Source: an uncultured Collinsella sp.
GTDB lineage: Bacteria > Actinomycetota > Coriobacteriia > Coriobacteriales > Coriobacteriaceae
DNA length: 27,330 nt
Reading direction: 5' to 3'
NCBI GenBank assembly: GCA_900554495.1
Contig: USHR01000004.1
Coordinates: forward strand, 1 to 27,330
In this document: in pieces, positions 11,978-18,312 of the stretch
Layout of the letters: every line of letters begins with the position of its first letter
Position numbering within the stretch: position 1 is the first letter of the stretch
Translations under genes and position numbers: made by a program
The notes under the pieces: model-generated
What the model was told of the DNA's origin: nothing
Seen by the model: only the letters and a program-made list of their open reading frames with translations
The model's database searches: none

Positions 11978-12499
11978 CTAGGCTGCCTTCTGCTCGGAGA
12001 CCTGCTGGATCGAACGAGCGAGACCAGAGGAAACGCCGTTGACGCAGACAGCGATGTCGCGAGCGAAACCGGAGATGAGACCGGCGATCTGGCCGAGAAG
12101 CTGATCCTTGGTGGGCAGCTCGGCGATAGCCTTAACATCATCAGCGGAAACGGCCTTGCCGTCGGAGATACCGCCCTTGATCTCAAGGACGCCCTTGGAC
12201 TTAGCGGAGAAGTCCTTAAGGGCCTTAGCGGCCTCGACCGGCTCGGACTCGTAGAACACATAAGCGACGGGGCCGGCGAGGATCTCGTCGATCTCGGGCT
12301 GCTCCTGGTTCTTGAGGGCGATCTTGACCAGGTTGTTCTTGTAGACCTTCATCTCGGCGCCGCACTCGCGAAGCTGATGACGCAGCTCCTGAGCCTGCTT
12401 AACCGTCAGACCGTTGTAGTTGACGACGAACAGACCGGCGTTCTCGGCGATACGGGACTCGATCTCTGCAACCTTGTCGATTTTGTACTGCTGGGGCAT
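11978..12499 (-). CDS. rplJ: 50S ribosomal protein L10
   Basis: A 173-residue protein that anchors L7/L12 dimers at the base of the ribosomal stalk and represses its own operon by binding the L10 leader RNA. Family features include the N-terminal rRNA-binding part (KVAEIESRIAENAGLFVVNY, NGLTVKQAQELR), MKVYKNNLVKIAL and the C-terminal helix that binds L7/L12 (about 145-170). The start is ATG at 12499 with GAGGAGGT 7 bases upstream. It is the first gene of the rplJL operon. Confidence 0.97.
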   Translation of the reverse strand: MPQQYKIDKVAEIESRIAENAGLFVVNYNGLTVKQAQELRHQLRECGAEMKVYKNNLVKIALKNQEQPEIDEILAGPVAYVFYESEPVEAAKALKDFSAKSKGVLEIKGGISDGKAVSADDVKAIAELPTKDQLLGQIAGLISGFARDIAVCVNGVSSGLARSIQQVSEQKAA

Positions 12500-12562
12500 G
12501 AATTACACCTCCTCGAATTCTTTCCGGGCACGGTCCGCCACAAGGACGTGACGGGGGCATGT

Positions 12563-12601
12563 CCAAAAAGAAAGCCCCCGCGCTGCATGAGCGACGGGGG
12601 C
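12563..12601 (-). terminator. Attenuator hairpin in the rplJ leader
   Basis: Seven-bp GC stem (12574-12580 with 12595-12601) with a 4-bp inner stem and a GCATG-region loop, then TTTCTTTTT on the minus strand. It sits about 65 bases upstream of the rplJ start and must be read through for expression. Confidence 0.85.
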
Positions 12602-12709
12602 GAGAAGACATATCTACTCGACCACCTCGGCTGGCGGGATATCCCATTAAGCTCGCGGGCAATGCCCGTTTGCACCGGCTGTCTCTGGCAGCGGATTCGT
12701 GCGTGAACC
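12563..12709 (-). ncRNA. L10 leader (ribosomal protein autoregulatory element) with attenuator
   Basis: Minus-strand RNA upstream of rplJ. Segments typical of the L10(L12) binding site are visible: GCCAGAGACAGCCGGTG (12673-12689) and CTTAATGGGATATCCCGCC (12633-12651). It is followed by a terminator hairpin, GCCCCCG/CGGGGGC with an extra 4-bp inner stem (12574-12601), and a TTTCTTTTT tract. The known mechanism in this family is that surplus L10-L12 complex binds the leader and reduces expression of rplJL. Here the attenuator suggests control by premature termination. Confidence 0.82.
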
Positions 12710-12715
12710 GAAAGT

Positions 12716-12744
12716 ATTATGGCGGGGACCCCGGCGTCGGTCAA
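12716..12744 (-). promoter_or_regulatory. rplJ operon promoter
   Basis: Minus-strand -35 TTGACC (12739-12744), 17-base spacer, -10 CATAAT (12716-12721). Spacing and hexamers fit the housekeeping sigma factor. Transcription would begin near 12709, giving a leader of about 210 bases. The -35 overlaps the edge of the large inverted repeat. Confidence 0.72.
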
Positions 12745-12945
12745 CGGGAAACCGGGCTGCACACAATTCCACCATCCGGCCGCACCGCCGAAGGCCAGGC
12801 GCAAGGTTTTCGCTCGGTCAGGTCCTGGGCTCGCACGAAGAGCACATTAAGTGCTCTTCGGCTCGTGCGGAATCTACGAAAACCTTGCGCCTGGCCTTCG
12901 GCGGCGCGGCCTGCGGTGACTTTGGGGCAGCCCGGTTTCCCGTTG
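12742..12945. repeat. Large multi-arm palindromic element upstream of rplJ
   Basis: Three nested inverted pairs share one centre. The outer 19-bp arms are 12742-12760 with 12927-12945 (perfect). The middle arms of about 35 bp, one mismatch, are about 12778-12812 with 12877-12911, with a perfect 27-bp part. The inner 10-bp arms are 12836-12845 with 12851-12860, loop ATTAA. The segments between arms do not pair. No protein is encoded. The inner core recurs at 16-30. It fills most of the interval between the aminotransferase gene and the rplJ promoter. Confidence 0.85.
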
Positions 12946-13004
12946 GCCGGCGCCCCCACTCATAAGCCTTAAGTCGGTGGGCTGATGTGTTGCGTCCCTG
13001 AGGG

Positions 13005-14141
13005 CTACAAGGTTGAAATGAAGGTGGACAGGCGGCGGAGGCCTTCGTCCAGGTTTTCGTCGGAGACGCAGTAGCTTAGGCGGATGTGGCCTTCGGTTCC
13101 GAAGCAGTCTCCCGGGACTAGGGCTACGTTTGCCTCTTTGATGGCTTTGATGCAGAAGTCTTCGCTGGTTAGGCCGAACTTTTTGATGCTTGGGAAAGTG
13201 TAGAAGGCTCCTGCGGGCTCTACTACTTCGAGGCCCATGGCGTTTAAGGCTGCGAGCACGCGCTTGCGGCGGGTTCGGTAGACATTGAGCATGGGGGTCG
13301 GGTCGACGGTGAGGGCTCGGGCTGCGGCGTCCATTTCGAAGGAGACGGCACTCGATACTAAGTATTGGTGAGCCTTGGCAATCTCGGCGATGACGGGGGC
13401 TGCTGCTGCGAGCCAACCTAAGCGCCAGCCGGTCATGGCCCAGGGCTTGGAGAAGCTCTCGATGACCACCGTCTGCTCGCGTAGCTCCGGGTGGCGCTGG
13501 GCAAAGCGCTCATAGCCATCCACGTAGACCAGACGGTTGTACACGTCGTCGCAGACCACGTAGATGCCCGCCTGCTCCGCCACGTGTGCCACGGCGTCGA
13601 GCGATGCCGCGTCGAGGATGCAACCCGTAGGATTGTTGGGCGAGCAGATGACGATGGCCTTGGTCGCCGGCGTCACGCAAGCACGAAGCGCATCCTCGTC
13701 AATCTGAAATTGCGCAGGCTCCGTATCCAAAAAGACTGCTTTGGCGTGGTTGGCCACGACGATGCTTTCGTACAGGCCAAAGGCCGGCGTGGGAATAATG
13801 ACCTCGTCGCCGGGGTTGAGCATAGCCATGAATGTTGCCGACAGTGCCTCGGTCGCACCGTCGGTCAGGATGACCTCATCGGCGGAAAACGCCAGGCCCG
13901 CGTCCCCCATGTAGGCAGATAACGCCTCACGCAGGGCGGGGCGACCGTTGTTGGGCGGATAGTGCGTGTCACCGCGGCCCAACGAAGCAGTCACCTCGGC
14001 GCTAATCACATCGGGCGTGGGAAAATCGGGCTCGCCGAGCGCGAGCGCGATGCACCCCGGGTGCTGGGCGGCGAGCGCATTGATCCGGCGGATACCGGAG
14101 GGCTTGAGCGTGGCAAGCGAGGTATTCATGGGCAGACGCAT
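13005..14141 (-). CDS. Class I/II pyridoxal-phosphate aminotransferase
   Basis: A 378-residue PLP enzyme of the aspartate aminotransferase fold. Visible are the N-terminal substrate segment (LALGEPDFPTPD, 33-44), NNGRPALREA (64-73), SPNNPTG (167-173), DDVY (198-201) and SFSKPWAMTGWRLGW (229-243) with the Schiff-base lysine K232. Length and motifs fit subgroup I-gamma enzymes annotated as aspartate, aromatic or N-acetyl-diaminopimelate aminotransferases. The amino donor cannot be fixed from sequence alone. The start is ATG at 14141, preceded by GAAAGGA. The last roughly 130 codons use A-ending codons (CTA, GGA, GTA) far more than the first part. The gene is divergent from the gene at 14235. 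Confidence 0.9.
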   Translation of the reverse strand: MRLPMNTSLATLKPSGIRRINALAAQHPGCIALALGEPDFPTPDVISAEVTASLGRGDTHYPPNNGRPALREALSAYMGDAGLAFSADEVILTDGATEALSATFMAMLNPGDEVIIPTPAFGLYESIVVANHAKAVFLDTEPAQFQIDEDALRACVTPATKAIVICSPNNPTGCILDAASLDAVAHVAEQAGIYVVCDDVYNRLVYVDGYERFAQRHPELREQTVVIESFSKPWAMTGWRLGWLAAAAPVIAEIAKAHQYLVSSAVSFEMDAAARALTVDPTPMLNVYRTRRKRVLAALNAMGLEVVEPAGAFYTFPSIKKFGLTSEDFCIKAIKEANVALVPGDCFGTEGHIRLSYCVSDENLDEGLRRLSTFISTL

Positions 14142-14234
14142 GGCGTTCCTTTCGTAAGGGTTGCACTAGGATAGCGCGGCGAGGCGCCGCCAGACGGTGT
14201 AACCTAAACGGAAACGAGCCGGAAAGGAGATGGC

Positions 14235-14897
14235 ATGGAGACGATCGCGCGCGGCGATAAGCCCAAAACGCTGCAAACTATTGCGTATATCAGTATTCCC
14301 AATAGCGCCGATCTTGAGTTTTTGCTCTGGGACCTGCAGGATGCCATCGCCGCCTATGCTCAACTTTCCGGCACCGCACTCCCCCGCCCGGTCGACTTGA
14401 AGGCAGATGATGCCGACGGCGTTGCCGATGGCATCGTGCTGGCCATTGAAGATATGGCTGACGATGAGACGTTGACTGCTATCGAGCAGGCGCTTGAGCG
14501 CTTTGGCGGTACGGGAACGCGTGTCTATGCCGTGATCCAAGCCGCACGACAGGGCGCTGAACAGGCGCGTGGGACCGCCGTTCGTCTGCACAAGGTATGC
14601 GAGCGCCATGACCAATTGTGGTGTGGCGGCGTTGCCATCTGCGCCGGCAGCGGCATTGCGGCGCTTCGTCGCTCTCCGCGCATGGGACTCTTGCGCCGAC
14701 CTTTTTCGGAAGCGATGGATAAGCTTGTGGGCGCTGTGCGCATGGGCTGCTCCGTCGAGCATGCACAGCGACTTGGCGGCGGCAATGCCGCCAACGTCGG
14801 CACCGACGGCATGGTTTGCGCCGAGCCAGCCGTGCCCGCGCCGATCTGGCGAGGCGTTCTGAAACGTCTGGGCGCCCACGCTCAAACAAAAATCTAA
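14235..14897 (+). CDS. Uncharacterised protein, weakly flavodoxin/FMN-reductase-like
   Basis: A 220-residue protein that I do not recognise with confidence. The central part (about 95-165: TRVYAVIQAA, then LWCGGVAICAGSGIAAL, then a basic stretch and SEAMDKLVGAVRMG) resembles the second half of flavodoxin-like NADPH-dependent FMN reductase relatives. Those proteins have a GGG-rich strand followed by a paired helix at this position. The N-terminus lacks the usual phosphate-binding loop, so flavin binding is doubtful. No signal peptide or membrane helix is seen. The start is ATG at 14235 with GGAAAGGAG upstream. It converges with the glycosylase gene, with one base between their stop codons and no terminator. 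Function is unknown. Confidence 0.6.
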   Translation: METIARGDKPKTLQTIAYISIPNSADLEFLLWDLQDAIAAYAQLSGTALPRPVDLKADDADGVADGIVLAIEDMADDETLTAIEQALERFGGTGTRVYAVIQAARQGAEQARGTAVRLHKVCERHDQLWCGGVAICAGSGIAALRRSPRMGLLRRPFSEAMDKLVGAVRMGCSVEHAQRLGGGNAANVGTDGMVCAEPAVPAPIWRGVLKRLGAHAQTKI

Positions 14898-14898
14898 A

Positions 14899-15462
14899 TT
14901 AAATAACAGCCCAGTCAACAGCTTCGTGCCAACGCTCAACAAGACGTTCCAGGCGCCAGGCGGCATTGGCAGGACTTGTCGAGGGCAGGACGATGGCGGG
15001 CAGCCCCGTCCGATCTTGCAAGTAGCGTTTGTAGAGTCGCCCTGCCGTACCGCCGTTACAGACAACGACCTCGATCGGCGCGGCATCGGTAATGCGCTCG
15101 ATATGTGCCGGCACAACGTTACGAATGCTCGCGTCGCTCGAGCCCTTAATGTCGCAGCTCTCGATCACATCCCACAGGGCCACGCCGCCGTTCAGCAGCA
15201 TGGCCCGCTTGGCGGCAATGGAGGCATCGAGCGTCGCGGGCTCACCGTTTGCCAAAGGATCGCCCTCGTTGGACGGCACGGATACACCGAGGCACGCGGC
15301 CATCACACGCCAAAAGCGGTTCTGCGGATTGCCATAGTAGAAGGCATTGGCACGCGAGAGCACCGAGGGAAACGACCCCAGCACCAAAACGCGCGAGCGC
15401 TGGTCGAACACAGGCTCAAACCCATGCCCAATATGTTGATAGCCCTCGTCCGGCGCTGTCAT
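14899..15462 (-). CDS. DNA-deoxyinosine glycosylase (UDG family 6)
   Basis: A 187-residue base-excision repair enzyme of the uracil-DNA glycosylase superfamily, expected to remove hypoxanthine from deaminated adenine in DNA. Motif 1 (VLVLGSFPS, 25-33), the family 6 signature (FYYGNPQNRFW, 41-51, with the Asn of NPQN as the likely catalytic position) and the C-terminal motif (LPSTSPANA, about 158-166) are all present. The start is ATG at 15462, three bases after the stop of the amylase gene and without a strong ribosome site of its own. Translation is therefore probably coupled to that gene. The pairing of a glucosidase with a DNA repair gene has no obvious functional logic. Confidence 0.88.
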   Translation of the reverse strand: MTAPDEGYQHIGHGFEPVFDQRSRVLVLGSFPSVLSRANAFYYGNPQNRFWRVMAACLGVSVPSNEGDPLANGEPATLDASIAAKRAMLLNGGVALWDVIESCDIKGSSDASIRNVVPAHIERITDAAPIEVVVCNGGTAGRLYKRYLQDRTGLPAIVLPSTSPANAAWRLERLVERWHEAVDWAVI

Positions 15463-15465
15463 GAT

Positions 15466-16842
15466 CTAGGCCCTCAACAGATAGCGCACCTCGTAGGGCG
15501 CAAGCTCAAGGGAGCCAGCTAGCTCGACCGTGGGCGCATCGTCGGCAAGCAGGTCGACAAAGGAACCGTTGAGCTCGCCGGCGCCAAAGGCGAAGGGCTC
15601 ACCCACGGCATTCACCGCCACGAGTACCGTCGCGCCGTCACAGGCGCGCTCGAACAGCAGCTGCTTGTTCTGGATCACCACGTTGCGATAGGCACCGTAG
15701 TTGAGAGCACGGGCAGCCGCGTCGTCGGCCGAGCGAAGGTGTGCGAGTTGCGTGATGAACGCCGTCAGCTCGTTGGGCGCAGGCTCATCGAGCGCAGGGC
15801 GCAGCGCCCAGTCACCATCGGGGCCGCCCTTTTCGCCAGCAATTCCCCACTCGCTGCCATAGTAGACGCACGGGATGCCTGGCATGCCAAAGAGCATGCC
15901 ATAGGCGGGACGCAGACAGGACTTGTCGGTGAGGATGCTCGCCAGGCGCGGCACGTCGTGGTTGTCGACAAACGACAGCAGATGTTTGCCGCGGTAGATG
16001 CACCACGGATCGCCGCCAAACTGGCGATGCAGCGAATGGGCAATCTCGAACATGTTGACCGAGTTAAAGCTGGAGTACAGGCCCTTGTAACACTCGTAGT
16101 TGGTGCAGGAGTCGAGCATCTCGTCGTTGACGATCTGGTTGTAGTCGCCGTGAAGCGTCTCGCCGATCAGCACAAAGTCGGGCTTGAGCTCACGGGTAAA
16201 GGCGTGCAGGTGACGCATAAAGTCACGGTCGAGCATATAGGCAACGTCCAGGCGCAGGCCGTCGACGCCAAAGACCTCGGCCCAGCGGCGCACGGACTCG
16301 AGCAGGTAATTGACCACGGCGGGGTTTTGCAGGTTGAGCTTCACGAGCTCAAAATGGCCTTCCCAACCCTCGTACCAAAAGCCGTCGCCGTAGCACGAGT
16401 CGCCATCAAAGCTGATGTGGAACCAGTCCTTGTAGGGCGAGTCCCACTTGCGCTCCTGCACATCGCGGAAGGCCCAAAAGCCACGGCCCACATGGTTGAA
16501 GACGGCGTCGAGCACCACGCGGATGCCGTGGGCATGCAGTGTCTCGCACACGGCGGCAAAGTCGGCATCCCCACCCAAGCGACGGTCGATGTGGCGCAGG
16601 CTGCGCGTGTCGTAGCCATGACTATCGGACTCGAGCGGCGGGTTGATGAGCACGGCGCCAACGCCGAGTTCCTGCAGGTAGTCGGCCCATTGGGCTATCT
16701 TCATGATGGGGGCATCGGGGCTAGCTGTGGCATCGGCGGCCTGGGCGAGCTCATCCTCGGCAACGGGGGCGGCGTTTTCGCGCGGAGCTCCGCAAAAGCC
16801 CAGCGGATAGATCTGATAGAACGTCGTCTCGTATGCCCACAT
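15466..16842 (-). CDS. GH13 alpha-glucan hydrolase (alpha-amylase/neopullulanase-like)
   Basis: A 458-residue glycoside hydrolase family 13 enzyme. The conserved regions are DAVFNH (112-117), GLRLDVA with nucleophile D199, the acid/base in LIGETL (E228), and FVDNHD with D296. MPGIPCVYYGSEWG (about 320-333) is also typical of the family. There is no signal peptide, so it acts in the cytoplasm, probably on maltodextrins or other imported alpha-glucosides. It lacks the N-terminal domain seen in many cyclomaltodextrinases. The start is ATG at 16842 with GGGAGG 5 bases upstream. The exact specificity (amylase, neopullulanase, oligo-glucosidase) is not resolved. A sugar efflux gene lies upstream on the same strand, separated by a palindrome. 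Confidence 0.9.
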   Translation of the reverse strand: MWAYETTFYQIYPLGFCGAPRENAAPVAEDELAQAADATASPDAPIMKIAQWADYLQELGVGAVLINPPLESDSHGYDTRSLRHIDRRLGGDADFAAVCETLHAHGIRVVLDAVFNHVGRGFWAFRDVQERKWDSPYKDWFHISFDGDSCYGDGFWYEGWEGHFELVKLNLQNPAVVNYLLESVRRWAEVFGVDGLRLDVAYMLDRDFMRHLHAFTRELKPDFVLIGETLHGDYNQIVNDEMLDSCTNYECYKGLYSSFNSVNMFEIAHSLHRQFGGDPWCIYRGKHLLSFVDNHDVPRLASILTDKSCLRPAYGMLFGMPGIPCVYYGSEWGIAGEKGGPDGDWALRPALDEPAPNELTAFITQLAHLRSADDAAARALNYGAYRNVVIQNKQLLFERACDGATVLVAVNAVGEPFAFGAGELNGSFVDLLADDAPTVELAGSLELAPYEVRYLLRA

Positions 16843-16896
16843 AGCAACCTCCCGGTAAGCTCAACACAACGACATCCATTGTATGCCTGCCGTGCA

Positions 16897-16990
16897 TCCC
16901 CTCCCCCAAAATAAGTTGCGGTGGAATAGTTCCTGCTTGAGCCTTCAAAGGCCTTAAACAGGAACTATTCCACCGCAACTGATGAGGGGA
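16897..16990. repeat. Perfect 22-bp inverted repeat with internal hairpin
   Basis: Arms 16914-16935 and 16959-16980 are perfectly complementary. The 23-base loop has its own GCCTT/AAGGC stem. An outer TCCCCTC/GAGGGGA pair (16897-16903 with 16984-16990) adds a third stem. It lies between the sotB-like gene and the amylase and could act as a terminator of the first gene, though there is no T tract. The arm begins next to CCAAAATAA, which is also part of the 31-bp repeat at 1913-1943. Confidence 0.9.
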
Positions 16991-16995
16991 CGTGG

Positions 16996-18192
16996 CTAGG
17001 CGACGGGCTTGGCGCGGCGGATGGCTGGGAACATCACCGTGATGGCGAGGATAACGCCCACGACGGCAATCGCCCCGCCCACAAAGCCGATCCAGGCGAT
17101 ACCGGGACCCGAAACCACGGCTCCGCCGATCGCGGTACCCGTGCCGATACCGAGGTTGAACAGGCCCGAGAAGATCGACATGGCGACGGCCGACGAATCT
17201 GCCGGCGTGTGCTTGATGAGCTCGGCCTGAAACGCCACGTTAAAGGCCGTGGCGCAGCAACCCCACAGTGCGCAGACGGCAAGCACTGTCACGAGCGACG
17301 ATGCGGCCGGCCCCATGAGCAGCAGGGCCACCGGCACGCCGGAGAGCGTGATAGCCAAGAACGGGAAGCGATGCCCATCGAACAGGCGGCCAAACAGCCA
17401 GCTTCCGAGCAAACCAGAGCAGCCAAACGCCGTCAGCGTCATGGTAATGGCGCCCGCATCGACGTGCGCGACCTGCGCCAGGAAGGGCTCGATATAGCTG
17501 TAGCTTGCGTAATAGCCGGTCGCCATGAAGACCGTGACTGCGTAGAGCGCGATGAGGAGCGGGTTCTTGAGCAGCTCGGGCAGCTGTTTGACGGTAAAGC
17601 GCTCACCCGCCGGCATGGCCGGGAACACCGCTGCCTGGTAGACGACCGCGATGGCTGAGAGGCCCCCGACCACGGCAAACGTCATGCGCCAGCCCACGGC
17701 CAAGCCAATGGCGCGACCGAGCGGCAGGCCAAAGATCTGCGCGATGGACGAGCCCGTAGCGATCATGCTGATGGCGAGCGCGCCGTGGCGAGTGTCGACC
17801 AGGCGCGAGGCCATAATCGAGGCGACTGACCAGAACACGGCATGTGCGCAAGCGACCACCAGGCGCGCGCAGACCAGGATGGGATAGGTCGGCGCCACAG
17901 CGGACAGGAACTGACCGAGCGAGAACACGGCCAGCACGCCCAGCAGCATCCGCTTGAACTCAAAGCGCGAGGCGAACACCATGAGCGGCAGCGACAGCAG
18001 CATGACGCCCCAGGCATAGACCGAGATCATGATGCCCGCCTGGGCCTCGGTGAGCGAGAACGACGCGGCGATATCAGTCAAAAGGCCGATGGGCATAAAC
18101 TCCGACGTGTTGAACACGAACGCACAGCAGGTGAGCCCGACGAGTGGGAGCCACTGCTTGAGCGTGATGCCGTCTTGCCTTGTCTGACTCAT
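16996..18192 (-). CDS. MFS sugar efflux transporter (SotB/AraJ-like)
   Basis: A 398-residue major facilitator with 12 predicted membrane helices. The first segment (NTSEFMPIGLLTDIAASFSL, then TEAQAGIMISVYAWGVMLLS) closely resembles the SotB/YdeA proteins that export arabinose and other sugars and limit sugar stress. The substrate is inferred from family only. The start is ATG at 18192 with GGAG 9 bases upstream; the frame also has a TTG start at 18207 that would run through that site. A TATAAT box (18226-18231) lies just upstream. The gene ends 6 bases from the palindromic repeat. Confidence 0.85.
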   Translation of the reverse strand: MSQTRQDGITLKQWLPLVGLTCCAFVFNTSEFMPIGLLTDIAASFSLTEAQAGIMISVYAWGVMLLSLPLMVFASRFEFKRMLLGVLAVFSLGQFLSAVAPTYPILVCARLVVACAHAVFWSVASIMASRLVDTRHGALAISMIATGSSIAQIFGLPLGRAIGLAVGWRMTFAVVGGLSAIAVVYQAAVFPAMPAGERFTVKQLPELLKNPLLIALYAVTVFMATGYYASYSYIEPFLAQVAHVDAGAITMTLTAFGCSGLLGSWLFGRLFDGHRFPFLAITLSGVPVALLLMGPAASSLVTVLAVCALWGCCATAFNVAFQAELIKHTPADSSAVAMSIFSGLFNLGIGTGTAIGGAVVSGPGIAWIGFVGGAIAVVGVILAITVMFPAIRRAKPVA

Positions 18193-18225
18193 ATATAACA
18201 TCTCCAATCATTTTGAGCGGAGGCG

Positions 18226-18255
18226 ATTATATAGCAACGGCCCCGCATCCGTCAG
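18226..18255 (-). promoter_or_regulatory. Candidate promoter of the sotB-like gene
   Basis: Minus-strand TATAAT (18226-18231) lies 18 bases downstream of CTGACG (18250-18255). The -35 lies in the loop of the feoAB terminator hairpin, so the two elements overlap. Confidence 0.45.
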
Positions 18256-18271
18256 TACAGATGCGGGGCCG
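18238..18271 (-). terminator. Terminator hairpin after feoAB
   Basis: Twelve-bp perfect stem CGGCCCCGCATC/GATGCGGGGCCG with a 10-base loop, 41 bases past the feoAB stop. The following minus-strand bases, TTGCTATATAAT, are only moderately T-rich, so termination may be incomplete. Confidence 0.65.
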
Positions 18272-18312
18272 AAAACAATTCGATACACAGAGGTTGCGCC
18301 GTCAATTCATAA

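Noticed and set aside
12559..12972. Several 70-180 codon frames across the palindrome upstream of rplJ
   Set aside because: They read through inverted repeat arms on both strands, have no ribosome sites or protein family features, and overlap the L10 leader.
15739..16914. A 391-codon plus-strand frame
   Set aside because: Antisense shadow of the GH13 gene, whose motifs are unambiguous.
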